Assembly (NCBI GenBank): GCA_029858565.1
Contig: JAOUEV010000033.1
Span: forward strand, 1 to 39,296
Length of the DNA stretch: 39,296 bases
Direction: 5' to 3'
From: Nitrospirota bacterium
GTDB taxonomy: Bacteria; Nitrospirota; UBA9217
A program made the translations under genes and the position numbers. The notes beneath the pieces are model-generated. The model saw only the letters and a list, made by a program, of their open reading frames with translations. It ran no database searches and was not told the DNA's origin. Numbering within the stretch: position 1 is the first letter of the stretch; the number at the start of each line of letters is the position of its first letter. Shown in pieces: positions 1 through 7,119 of this stretch.

Positions 1-432
1 TCCGAGACAGAGTTCGGCTTCGCCGAAGACGAGTTGGCACTCCTGCGGAGTGAACGCCTGGTCCTCGACGAGCAGAAAGTATTCCTTCGTCACCGTGATA
101 TGCGGTGTCCAGGGTATATACGGGTCACGGATAAGATCGAATGTCTTGTGCATGAACCCGAGTATCGACGGATATTTTACGAAGGCAAGCACGTAGTAGT
201 TTGCGTGGTCATGCGGCGAGGACCAGAACTTCGGCTCCCACACGAACTCGGCGAGTTTCATATTCAGCATCTGGTGCGCGTGCGTACCGCACCGCTGCTC
301 GACGGCGTAATGGTCGATCTCGGCTCCGCCGAAGAACTTGAGGGTCAGGTGCGCGGGCTTATCGAAGCCCTTCATCGTGACGGGAAATTGAACCCACGAG
401 TAGGGCTTCGTCGGGAAGGTCACGCGTTTCAT
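1..432 (-). CDS. 2H phosphoesterase-like protein (3' end outside window)
   Basis: Reading the minus strand from ATG at 432 gives 144 open codons that run off the left edge. Two H-x-T motifs are visible: H28-L-T30 in AHLTLKFFG and H111-I-T113 in PHITVTK, 83 residues apart. This is the signature of the 2H phosphoesterase superfamily (LigT/CPDase, AKAP7, phage Acb1), whose two His-x-Thr motifs cleave 2',5' or 2',3'-cyclic phosphates. Acb1 of phage T4 degrades CBASS cyclic nucleotides, so an anti-defence role is possible; RNA 2',3'-cyclic phosphodiesterase is the alternative. The start overlaps the upstream stop (ATGA), which fixes it. It is the last gene visible in the minus-strand early operon. 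Family call is from motifs only; the C-terminus is not visible. Confidence 0.7.
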   Translation of the reverse strand, partial: MKRVTFPTKPYSWVQFPVTMKGFDKPAHLTLKFFGGAEIDHYAVEQRCGTHAHQMLNMKLAEFVWEPKFWSSPHDHANYYVLAFVKYPSILGFMHKTFDLIRDPYIPWTPHITVTKEYFLLVEDQAFTPQECQLVFGEAELCLG

Positions 433-650
433 TTCTCAAGCCTCATCGTGGTAGTGGCGCGCCCGGTGCCTTTCGGATCGCGCGTAGACATCTTGACCTC
501 GCGGCCCGCCGTGAAGTCGGTCTTCAGCTGCATGACCTTCCCCGGCGGCTGCTCGCGAACGACGGCGTTGTGGCTGAAGATCCGCTCGACCCACCAGGAA
601 AGTTGCGAGGCCGGGACGTCTTCGTAGACGGTGGTGACTGTGATTTTCAA
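429..650 (-). CDS. small hypothetical protein (73 aa, TTG start)
   Basis: I do not recognise this protein. It begins (L/M)KITVTTVYEDVP and ends with a basic, Thr-rich tail. The TTG at 650-648 is preceded by AGAGGAGAGAG, a good Shine-Dalgarno at proper distance, and overlaps the TGA of the upstream gene, so it is preferred over longer in-frame openings. It overlaps the 2H-phosphoesterase gene downstream by ATGA, so the genes are translationally coupled. No membrane segment or cysteine motif is seen; a small soluble early protein is the most that can be said. Confidence 0.65.
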   Translation of the reverse strand: MKITVTTVYEDVPASQLSWWVERIFSHNAVVREQPPGKVMQLKTDFTAGREVKMSTRDPKGTGRATTTMRLEK

Positions 651-874
651 TTGGCTCTCTCCTCTGCCGGCGTGATCTCGGCCTCCGGCATCTTCCCGTT
701 GAGCCGGTCGATCAGGGCGTCGGCCCATCTGACGGAATCGTCCGCGACCGCGTGGTACTGGCAGCCGTGGCGCTTGTACATATCCTCGTTCGTGAGCCGG
801 CATTTCATCGCCTCGACGGCGTAGTGTTCCCGAAGCGTCATCTCGCTCGCGGGCTTGTTCGGAATCGTTGACAT
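647..874 (-). CDS. small hypothetical early protein (75 aa)
   Basis: ATG at 874-872 overlaps the upstream stop (TGATG) and the gene ends by overlapping the next TTG start. The protein starts MSTIPNKPASEMTLREHYAV and contains EAMK...ADALIDRLN. That layout, MTLR followed by an alanine-rich helix and ADAL/ADAM near the C-terminus, resembles a widespread group of small phage early proteins of unknown role. It contains one cysteine in the first half and one in the middle, with no CxxC. Function unknown; the operon position with small early genes is the only context. Confidence 0.75.
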   Translation of the reverse strand: MSTIPNKPASEMTLREHYAVEAMKCRLTNEDMYKRHGCQYHAVADDSVRWADALIDRLNGKMPEAEITPAEERAN

Positions 875-1089
875 CACCTTCTCCTCTGATGGTTGATTCG
901 CCGCTCGACCATATCGTCGAGGATGCGGCCAGCCCACGCCGATTGTTTCGGCGTGAGGTCGTCGGCGTCGGTCTCCCACTTCTCGAGGATGAACCGCGCT
1001 GCCTTCTCGTTGTACTCGGACTCTTCGCCGAGGAGAGTCACATCCTCGCGCATGATCTTGTCGCCCTCGAACCATTCCCCCACGGTCAT
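874..1089 (-). CDS. small acidic hypothetical protein (71 aa)
   Basis: Starts MTVGEWFEGDKIMREDVTLL and ends in a basic QRRR tail. GGGAAG lies about 8 bases upstream of the ATG, inside the end of the previous gene. The body is rich in Glu, Asp and Ala and predicts as helical, with no signal peptide or membrane segment. The stop overlaps the next start by one base (TGATG). I do not recognise the family. It is one of five tightly coupled small genes that follow the helicase in the minus-strand operon. Confidence 0.7.
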   Translation of the reverse strand: MTVGEWFEGDKIMREDVTLLGEESEYNEKAARFILEKWETDADDLTPKQSAWAGRILDDMVERRINHQRRR

Positions 1090-1094
1090 AAAGC

Positions 1095-1280
1095 TTACTT
1101 CCCGACCGTCACGATATATTGGATGTCGAGGCCGACGACGTGCTTCCAGAGCTCCTGCTTCTGTTCATTGGTGAGGGCTCTGGTCGAGCGCACCGTCATC
1201 GTCTTCTTGGCGTGGTTCTCCTCGACGGAGAACTCGCCGATGTCGGCCTTGATGCTCATCAGATAGTTGAGGACGTTCAT
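1095..1280 (-). CDS. small hypothetical protein (61 aa)
   Basis: Starts MNVLNYLMSIKADIGEFSVEE. The chosen ATG at 1280-1278 has GAGGT about 5 bases upstream and overlaps the previous stop (ATGA); an upstream in-frame ATG nine codons earlier has no comparable site. The sequence alternates short strands and a helix (TRALTNEQKQELWKHVV) and could be a small alpha/beta fold. No catalytic motif is seen. Function unknown. Confidence 0.7.
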   Translation of the reverse strand: MNVLNYLMSIKADIGEFSVEENHAKKTMTVRSTRALTNEQKQELWKHVVGLDIQYIVTVGK

Positions 1281-1729
1281 CGGCGACCTCGCTCTTCGCT
1301 GCAGCACTCGGCGGCGAAACGTACCGCCATCGCCGCGACCTGCATCGCTTCCTTCTTCATGCCGCCGAGATCACGCTTCGACTGGTTCGTCCAGACATGC
1401 TGCTTCAACTCGTCGACCTCTTCCTGGAGGACCGCGAAGCCCTCGTGTGCCGAGTTGAACGCGCCGTACTTCTCGCGGCCCGTGACCGCTTCGGCCTCGA
1501 TCTCCTCGAAGATTTCCTGATAAGGATTCACCGTCTTCTCCTTTGTAAGTAGTAACTCAGACCCGTGATTGATTCGTAATACCGACCAGAGATCGCGACG
1601 CCCGGCTTCGCCTATATCATTTAGAAATGAAACGAAGTCGGTCTCCATTTTCTGATTGAGTTTAGCGACGTAAGCTTCGCCCTCCCACCAGAGGACGATC
1701 TGGTGGGTCGCTGGATCTTTATAAGTCAT
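1277..1729 (-). CDS. MazG-like protein with N-terminal extension (150 aa)
   Basis: The C-terminal 84 residues contain EEIEAEAVTGREKYG and LQEEVDELKQHVW, then KKEAMQVAAMAVRF, the helical pattern of phage MazG-like NTP pyrophosphohydrolases. These clean up nucleotides or act on (p)ppGpp during infection. The usual second metal motif ExxD reads ExxQ, so activity is uncertain. The first 66 residues, starting MTYKDPATHQIVLWWEG, are not recognised. The ATG at 1729 has GAGGAGG 8 bases upstream and overlaps the J-domain gene stop (ATGA). A second in-frame start, GTG at 1531, has its own AAAGGAG, so an 84-residue short form is likely also made. Confidence 0.65.
   Translation of the reverse strand: MTYKDPATHQIVLWWEGEAYVAKLNQKMETDFVSFLNDIGEAGRRDLWSVLRINHGSELLLTKEKTVNPYQEIFEEIEAEAVTGREKYGAFNSAHEGFAVLQEEVDELKQHVWTNQSKRDLGGMKKEAMQVAAMAVRFAAECCSEERGRR
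1529..1545 (-). promoter_or_regulatory. internal ribosome binding site and GTG start within the MazG-like gene
   Basis: On the minus strand AAAGGAGAAGACG is followed directly by GTG AAT CCT, in frame with the 150-codon gene. The Shine-Dalgarno match is as strong as any in the operon. It sits exactly where the recognisable MazG-like domain begins, so it would produce that domain alone (84 aa). Confidence 0.55.
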
Positions 1730-2319
1730 CGCATGGCCTCCTCGTAAGCACGGTTGAGCAGAGTCATCGCCTCGTGGCTCCCACCGAAGTCGGGATGGTT
1801 TACTGCGGCCAGTTCGCGGTACCGGGCTTTGATATGTTCTTTCGACGAGTGACGGGGAACTCCGAGTACGTCCCACCAGTCGCGCTTCGCGGGAGGAGCC
1901 GGCGGCAGCGCCGTGAATCCCGTAAACGATCGTTCCATCAGATCCGACGAACCCCAGCGCTCGATGCCGCGCAGGGCCTCGATCGTCTTGAAGATCGCGT
2001 AGATGTTCTCCTCGATCTTTCGCCACTGATCGCAGGCGAAGACCATCGACTTCTTCGGCTTGTCCCAGCCCTGGGATTTCTGGAAGTAGACGGCGACGCC
2101 CGTATCGTCGGGCTGCCTGTAGCCGGAGTACGGGAGCCCGTCGTTGGTGGAGAGGATGATGTTCGTCGCGCCGAAGCGTTTGAGTTCCGCCATCAGATAG
2201 TCCCTGGCGACGGCGAAACTCTTATCGGCGAACTTCGACGTACGCCTCTGGTAACTCGTCGTCCGCTTCCAGCCCGCCGGCCATTGCAAGGGATAGGCGT
2301 CTATACTCGTGTCGTTCAT
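1726..2319 (-). CDS. protein with C-terminal J domain (DnaJ-like)
   Basis: 197 aa. The C-terminal part (about residues 148-197) reads WWDVLGVPRHSSKEHIKARY...AAVNHPDFGGSHEAMTLLNRAYEEA. This is a J domain with the diagnostic HPD tripeptide in the loop between helices II and III and the usual helix II and III patterns. J domains stimulate the ATPase of DnaK (Hsp70). The N-terminal 140 residues are unrecognised and include a DDTGVAVYF strand region. The J domain sits at the C-terminus, unlike cellular DnaJ. The start overlaps the preceding stop (ATGA). The phage could recruit host DnaK to a replication complex, as lambda does through host DnaJ; this is inference from the domain and the adjacent helicase. 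Confidence 0.85.
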   Translation of the reverse strand: MNDTSIDAYPLQWPAGWKRTTSYQRRTSKFADKSFAVARDYLMAELKRFGATNIILSTNDGLPYSGYRQPDDTGVAVYFQKSQGWDKPKKSMVFACDQWRKIEENIYAIFKTIEALRGIERWGSSDLMERSFTGFTALPPAPPAKRDWWDVLGVPRHSSKEHIKARYRELAAVNHPDFGGSHEAMTLLNRAYEEAMR

Positions 2320-2522
2320 GCGTCGAACTCCTCGCTCAATATTTTTTCGGCAGTAGCCCAGTCCTTCGGTGATAATTCTCTAATCTGCTTTCCAAGCGAC
2401 TGCCATACCAATGCGACCGCGAGCTTCGTGCGGTTCGGAAGTAAGTCGCAGATCTCGTCGGTCAGCTTTTCAGCTTCGACCCGGATCTCTTCGCTGCTCT
2501 TTGTGACAATACTGTTGCTCAC
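2316..2522 (-). CDS. small hypothetical protein (68 aa)
   Basis: Starts MSNSIVTKSSEEIRVEAEKL and is nearly all helical and acidic, ending LSEEFDA. It is joined by ATGA overlaps to the helicase gene before it and the J-domain gene after it. No known motif is recognised. Its position between helicase and J-domain protein suggests an accessory replication role, but this is context only. Confidence 0.75.
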   Translation of the reverse strand: MSNSIVTKSSEEIRVEAEKLTDEICDLLPNRTKLAVALVWQSLGKQIRELSPKDWATAEKILSEEFDA

Positions 2523-4141
2523 CCGATCACCCTCTTTACTCTCTGAGCCTTCGCGAAGAGCGCCGTCATGACCCGCTCGTCCAGCGAACCAGGAACGACC
2601 ACATACTCGCAGCGAACGAACGCGGCGGCATCGCGCCCGCGTCGACTTGTACGCTTCTCACACTGTTTATTAAGTTCATCCGACCAACTCGGTTCGCAAA
2701 ACACGACGCGATCGGCGGCTTGGAGGTTGTGCCCCCGCCCCATCGCCGCGATGTTTCCGACGATGACCCGTACGGAGCCCCGAGCGCCGGACTGGAAGCT
2801 ATGGAACGCTTTCTCCCGAGCCTCCTGCGGAGTGCCGCCCATGACCAGCGCGACGGCATCGCTGCCTCCGCGGCCCTTCGATAGACCTCGTGCGAGCCCG
2901 AGGCAGACTTCCCGGTGCCACGCGAAGAGTAGGATTCTCTCATTCTTGTCCTCCAGCCGATTTAAAATATATTTTACGACCCAGGCGATCTTGGATACCC
3001 CGAGCTCTTTCCTATGGTGAGCGATCTCGCCCTGGCTGAGATCTTCGGAGATCTCGCCTTTGAGGAGCTTCAGATTCTTGCGCTCCCACTCGCGCATCTC
3101 GGGCTTCCGAGTATCCTGGTTCATAAACAGCATCGAGCGGCGTCGCTCCGGGTGATCGAGTTGATCTTCGGTCACCACATGCATGAAGCGCTTCCGGAGG
3201 CGATCGCGAAGCTCCCGCTCGTTCGACGAGTGCTTGAACTCCCATTGACCTCGCTCGTTCATCTTGGCGCCGCAGAACTTGAAACCGTAATCGCGCATTC
3301 CCATGCAGTCGATCGCCTCGGGGTCGAGAGCGTAGACCGGCGCCCAGAGTTCCATCGGCCTGTTCGGCATCGGCGAGCCGTCGAGTAAGACGGTGCGGCC
3401 GGCCGATTGAAAGAGCCCCCCGTACGTGCGGTACTTCGATGCGCCTCCGAAGAGCGCCTTCGTACGGGAGGCCAGCGGATCTTTGAACCTCGAGGCCTCG
3501 TCGACCGCGAGCAGTTTGATTCGGATTTTCTTTAAGGCCGTATAGACCCATTCCTTAGCTAACATCGAATCCGGGACGATCAGGAAGTCGGCCTTCCAGT
3601 GGACGGCCTTCTTGGTCAGCGACGTGCCGACGCGGCCTACGGTCACGAACGCCCGGAAGTGCTTCGTGAAGCGCTCGATCTCGCGCTCCCAGTTATATGT
3701 AAGGTCGGGCGGTACGATGACGACGACCTGGCCGGGCTCTCTGATCAGCATGCCGGCGACTATCGCCTGGGCCGTCTTTCCGGCGCCGGGCGCGTGGGCC
3801 AGATAAGAACGCGTGCGCCCGAGTACCCAGCGCACGCCGTCTATCTGGTGAGCATCGAGAAAAGAAAGCGACGACATCGGAGGGACCGCAAGCTCTCGAT
3901 TGAACGCACGGTTGAAGACTCTCTCGCAGGTGTCATCGGCATAAGGTCTGAACCGTGCCGCCGCTTTCAAAGACGAAGATCGTAGTACGGAGGAGTCGAC
4001 GATCTGCCAGAGATCGCGCTCGTCATCGGGACAGAGATGCGAATGGGGCGACGGCCCCAAAAGCTCGAGATAGAAATGCTTGTCGGTGTTGTCGAAGCGC
4101 AAGACGGCGCTCTCGGTTTGTCCCATCCCCTGTTTTTTCAT
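2519..4141 (-). CDS. SNF2/DEAD-box superfamily 2 helicase
   Basis: 540 aa. Walker A APGAGKT lies near residue 121 after the SNF2-type entry FLDAHQIDGVRWVL. Motif II is VDEAS near residue 214 (DEAS in place of DEAD/DEAH), followed by FKDP. Motif III is around LDGSPMPNRP. The second RecA lobe contains LLFAWHREVC, then GRGHNLQAADRVVF and a C-terminal KRTSRRG arginine motif (motif VI). This is the layout of phage SNF2-like ATPases that remodel or unwind DNA during replication or recombination. The chosen ATG at 4141 lies about 50 bases downstream of a TTGACA promoter; an ATG five codons further in is possible. It is the first gene of the minus-strand early operon. Confidence 0.9.
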   Translation of the reverse strand: MKKQGMGQTESAVLRFDNTDKHFYLELLGPSPHSHLCPDDERDLWQIVDSSVLRSSSLKAAARFRPYADDTCERVFNRAFNRELAVPPMSSLSFLDAHQIDGVRWVLGRTRSYLAHAPGAGKTAQAIVAGMLIREPGQVVVIVPPDLTYNWEREIERFTKHFRAFVTVGRVGTSLTKKAVHWKADFLIVPDSMLAKEWVYTALKKIRIKLLAVDEASRFKDPLASRTKALFGGASKYRTYGGLFQSAGRTVLLDGSPMPNRPMELWAPVYALDPEAIDCMGMRDYGFKFCGAKMNERGQWEFKHSSNERELRDRLRKRFMHVVTEDQLDHPERRRSMLFMNQDTRKPEMREWERKNLKLLKGEISEDLSQGEIAHHRKELGVSKIAWVVKYILNRLEDKNERILLFAWHREVCLGLARGLSKGRGGSDAVALVMGGTPQEAREKAFHSFQSGARGSVRVIVGNIAAMGRGHNLQAADRVVFCEPSWSDELNKQCEKRTSRRGRDAAAFVRCEYVVVPGSLDERVMTALFAKAQRVKRVIG

Positions 4142-4196
4142 CGCTCAGTATATACAGCGCGACGCCCCCTAAAAATTCTCAGTTTCGGTATTGCTC

Positions 4197-4226
4197 AATC
4201 TAAAAGTTTCCCGTAGGCTTTGTCAA
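4197..4226 (-). promoter_or_regulatory. sigma70-type promoter for the minus-strand early operon
   Basis: On the minus strand a perfect TTGACA (4226-4221) is followed after 18 bases by TAGATT (4202-4197), 4 of 6 matches to TATAAT. Transcription would begin near 4190 and reach the helicase start at 4141. It lies in the 149-base gap between divergent genes. A GTATATAC palindrome (4148-4155) sits in the presumed leader just before the start codon. Confidence 0.6.
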
Positions 4227-4290
4227 CCGGAGAATCTGAAAAGACTTCAGCACTTCATCACGCATAGCACCGAGGGAGAGGGGGCATCGC

Positions 4291-4530
4291 TTGGCTAAAT
4301 CCAATGTGGATAAGTCGAACAAATCCACGAAATCCGTTTCAAAATTCATTGCCTGGATCGACGATATAGGCATCGAACCACTTGCCGAAAAATTAGGCAT
4401 CGACCCGTCGGCGGTGTCCCATTGGCGCCGGGGTCACTGCCATCCGCAAGTACGCCACATGAAGAAGATCGTCGAGCTCTCGAAGGGGAAGCTCACCTAT
4501 CAGGAGATCATCGAGGGGGTTCCGCGATGA
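4291..4530 (+). CDS. small helix-turn-helix DNA-binding protein
   Basis: 79 aa with TTG start; GGGAGAGGGGG lies just upstream. Residues about 30-55 (LAEKLGIDPSAVSHWRRG) form a Cro/YdaS-type helix-turn-helix, the DPSAVSHWRRG segment being the recognition helix. The N-terminus is Lys/Ser rich. Its position at the head of the rightward operon, facing the leftward early operon, is that of a Cro-like regulator or an early transcription switch. It overlaps the primase gene by ATGA. Candidate operators are the GTATATAC palindromes at 4148 and 7663-7731; that pairing is inference. Confidence 0.8.
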   Translation: MAKSNVDKSNKSTKSVSKFIAWIDDIGIEPLAEKLGIDPSAVSHWRRGHCHPQVRHMKKIVELSKGKLTYQEIIEGVPR

Positions 4531-6878
4531 GCGACGTTCTCAAAGAAGCACGCCGTCTATACAAGGCGGGGTTCGCGATCATCTGGCTTCACCCGAAATC
4601 GAAGCGTCCCGTCGAGTCGAAGTGGACGACCGGCGAGCGCAAGATCTGGGCGTACCTCGAGTCGACGTATAAGGAAGGTTACAACGTAGGCGTCCGGACG
4701 GGTACGCCGTCGAAGCTGAAGGCGGGCTACCTCGCCTGTATCGACGTCGACATCCAAGACCCAGCGTTCGAGGAAGCCGCTATGAAAGTGGTCGAGGGCC
4801 TCGTCGGCCATACGCCGATGCCCGAGGTCCGCTCCGGATCCGGCAACGGCTCGCGCCATCTATATTGCGTGACGCCGGAGCCCTTCAAGATGATCACGGT
4901 CGCGAAATCGACGGAGACCGTCGAGGTCAAGGGGAAGACGAAGCACAAGTTCGAAGTGTGCATCTACTCCGACGGGCGGCAGATGGCGCTGCCTCCGTCT
5001 ATACATCCGGACACGGGCAAGGCGTATAGATGGGAGTATCCGATGGAATCGGAGCTTCCGGAGTTCGACTTCGCGAACGTGAAATCGGTGTCAGCAAGTG
5101 TTAACAAAAAGGCCGGCAAGGCCGGCAAGGCCGGAGGGCAAGCGAGCGAGGCGGATGGCGGCGGTGCCCAGCTAGGTCGCGAAGCGACCGAAGCGGATTT
5201 TGAATTTCATGTGAGCGACGTCGACCTTGACTGGCTCCCGATCTCTGCCAAAGTTTTGGGAGGAATCAAGCATGGAACTAATATCGTCGATCGCTCTAGC
5301 TTCTTGTTACCTGCAGCTACTGCTCTTCACACTGCGGGGCTGGACCGGAACGAGATTCTGTCTGTCCTTACTGACCCTCGCAATTTCCTTAGCGCTTGCG
5401 CTTACGACCACGCACAAACGAAAGATCGCGCGCGAGCCGCGCACTGGCTATGGAAGTACACCATCCGCAAAATCTTCGCCGAACGCTCGGCGACTTCTGT
5501 ATTTTCGAAGGTAGACTCTGAAGCCGGCGACGAGAAGCTTTCGCCCGAAGACGCCGAGAAACAGACCGAGGAGTTACTCTCCGAGATCAACTGGAGGCAG
5601 AATCTCGACCGCACCAAGCAGGGGAAGCTGACCACCAGTCTGAAGAATCTCGATCTGATCTTCTCGCACGCCGTCGAAGGAAACGTCTTCGTGAAAGACC
5701 TCTTCGCCAATCGCGTGATCTACGGAGCCAACGCGCCCTGGGGCGGTAAGGCTCAGGCGCCGCTCGAGGACATCGATCTGATCTTGGTCAAACGATGGCT
5801 CGCGGATGCATACGGTATCGAGCCGGCTACCAACGCCGTTCTCGAGGCGACGTCGCTCGTCGGCCACAAGCAGCGGATTCATCCGGTCAGGGATTGGCTC
5901 GAGACGCTCGAGTGGGACGGAACCCCGCGCGTCGATACCTGGCTGAAGGATTACTGCGAGGGCATAGCGGAGGAGCCGTACCTCTCGCAGGTCAGTCGTA
6001 AATTTTTACTAGCGATGGTCAAACGGGTTTTCGAGCCCGGATGCCAATGGGATTACGTACTCGTCCTCGAAGGTAAACAGGGCCGGTATAAGTCCTCGAT
6101 CGCCCGCGCGCTCGCGTCGGATCGGTGGTTCATGGATAACCTGCCCGACCTCAAAGACAAAGACGCGATGCTGAACCTGCAGGGCAAGTGGCTGATCGAA
6201 CTCGGAGAGCTCACGTCGGTGAAGAGGAGCGATTACAACCTGGTCAAAGCCTATCTCGTCCGTCGCACCGATACGGTTCGCCCGCACTACGGGCGTATCC
6301 AGGCCGATGTTCCGCGGCAGTCGGTGTTCATCGGTACCGTGAACGAGGGGCAATACCTGAAGGACCCGACGGGCAACCGCCGGTACTGGCCGGTGAAGGT
6401 CGGCACCTGCGACGTCAAAGGGCTCTCGGCGGTACGAGACCAACTCTTCGCCGAAGCGATGCATATATACAGGGAGACCGGAGAGATCTTGATGCTCGAT
6501 GAGGTCGCGAACGAGCAAGCGGCGGAGGCCCAGGAAGATCGCCGCGTCGAGGACGACGAGTCGGAGATGCGAGACGCGCTGAAGGACTTCATCGAATCGG
6601 ATGCCGGCAAAGAATTCAATTTCGAACGCTTCCGCGTGCGCGAACTCTTCGAAGGTGTCGGCGCTCCCTGGGGTCGATTTGCAGACAAATCGTATACGCT
6701 TCAGACGGGCACTCTGGTGCTGACGGGGCTCGGGTTCGAGCGCCATAAAATCGGGGGTCAACGGCTCTGGAGAAAGTCGTTCGTGGAGGGCGAAAAACCG
6801 TGGGGCAGACCCCTGGGGCAGACCCCCCATTTGGGGCAGACCCCTCTGCCCCACGACGCCGAAGCGGACTTCCTCTGA
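4527..6878 (+). CDS. bifunctional primase-polymerase / VapE-type helicase
   Basis: 783 aa. The N-terminal third is a prim-pol (archaeo-eukaryotic primase) domain: FAIIWLHPKSKRPVESKW, the DVDI metal motif near residue 73, and SGSGNGSRHLY. The C-terminal half is a VirE/VapE-type AAA+ domain: WDGTPRVDTWL, Walker A EGKQGRYKSS near residue 515, Walker B-like WLIELGEL, and the TVNEGQYLKDPTGNRRYWPV sensor region near residue 605. This enzyme would prime and unwind at the phage origin. Start ATG 4527 overlaps the HTH stop, with GAGGGGG upstream. The last 60 bases lie in the G-rich decamer cluster, so its tail (KPWGRPLGQTPHLGQT) is low complexity. Codons at 5262-5400 are atypical and overlap a possible embedded gene. 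Confidence 0.92.
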   Translation: MSDVLKEARRLYKAGFAIIWLHPKSKRPVESKWTTGERKIWAYLESTYKEGYNVGVRTGTPSKLKAGYLACIDVDIQDPAFEEAAMKVVEGLVGHTPMPEVRSGSGNGSRHLYCVTPEPFKMITVAKSTETVEVKGKTKHKFEVCIYSDGRQMALPPSIHPDTGKAYRWEYPMESELPEFDFANVKSVSASVNKKAGKAGKAGGQASEADGGGAQLGREATEADFEFHVSDVDLDWLPISAKVLGGIKHGTNIVDRSSFLLPAATALHTAGLDRNEILSVLTDPRNFLSACAYDHAQTKDRARAAHWLWKYTIRKIFAERSATSVFSKVDSEAGDEKLSPEDAEKQTEELLSEINWRQNLDRTKQGKLTTSLKNLDLIFSHAVEGNVFVKDLFANRVIYGANAPWGGKAQAPLEDIDLILVKRWLADAYGIEPATNAVLEATSLVGHKQRIHPVRDWLETLEWDGTPRVDTWLKDYCEGIAEEPYLSQVSRKFLLAMVKRVFEPGCQWDYVLVLEGKQGRYKSSIARALASDRWFMDNLPDLKDKDAMLNLQGKWLIELGELTSVKRSDYNLVKAYLVRRTDTVRPHYGRIQADVPRQSVFIGTVNEGQYLKDPTGNRRYWPVKVGTCDVKGLSAVRDQLFAEAMHIYRETGEILMLDEVANEQAAEAQEDRRVEDDESEMRDALKDFIESDAGKEFNFERFRVRELFEGVGAPWGRFADKSYTLQTGTLVLTGLGFERHKIGGQRLWRKSFVEGEKPWGRPLGQTPHLGQTPLPHDAEADFL
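5272..5514 (+). CDS. possible embedded membrane microprotein in +1 frame of the primase gene
   Basis: 80 codons, out of frame with the primase. The ATG at 5272 has GGGAGG at 5258-5263, 8 bases upstream, an excellent ribosome binding site not needed by the host gene. The product would have two hydrophobic stretches (about residues 4-21 and 29-48), then a basic tail beginning HKRKIAREPR. The primase reading frame switches to T-ending codons here (GCT, ACT, CTT, TTA, AAT), unlike the rest of that gene. Caution: T in the third position gives hydrophobic residues in this frame, so the membrane-like character and codon shift are not independent evidence. Confidence 0.35.
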   Translation: MELISSIALASCYLQLLLFTLRGWTGTRFCLSLLTLAISLALALTTTHKRKIAREPRTGYGSTPSAKSSPNARRLLYFRR

Positions 6879-7119
6879 TGGGGCAGACGGGGCATACCTG
6901 GGGCATACCCTTTGAGGGGGGTCTGCCCCACCATAGAGCGGTGCAATTTCAAACGGTTAAGTCGTATTTGGGGCAGACGGGGCAGACCTTTTATATTGGT
7001 AGGTAGGGTAAGTAGTTTTTAAGCGTAATTAGGGGGAATAGTATATGAGTAGACATAGTAGTAAGAATAAAAACACACAGGCAGACTATAAGGGAAAAGG
7101 GTATGCCCCCTCTGCCCCA
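6801..7119. repeat. G-rich decamer repeats (TGGGGCAGAC), candidate replication origin iterons
   Basis: Copies of TGGGGCAGAC or one-base variants lie at 6801-6810, 6814-6823, 6832-6841, 6879-6888, 6888-6897 (GGGGCATAC), 6899-6908 (TGGGGCATAC), 6969-6978 and 6978-6987. Inverted copies lie at 6844-6853, 6921-6930, 7101-7109 and 7111-7119. They begin inside the 3' end of the primase gene and cross the intergenic gap into the resolvase start. The stretch 6931-7080 between copies is A+T rich for this genome. Short direct and inverted repeats beside an A+T-rich tract and a primase-helicase gene are the usual form of an iteron origin. Regulatory or G-quadruplex roles are alternatives. Confidence 0.6.
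6968..6997 (+). promoter_or_regulatory. possible promoter for the resolvase gene
   Basis: TTGGGG (6968-6973) and TATATT (6992-6997) are separated by 18 bases. The -10 matches 5 of 6, the -35 only 3 of 6. It overlaps two of the G-rich decamers, so anything bound to those repeats would affect it. It lies 48 bases before the resolvase ATG. Confidence 0.35.
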
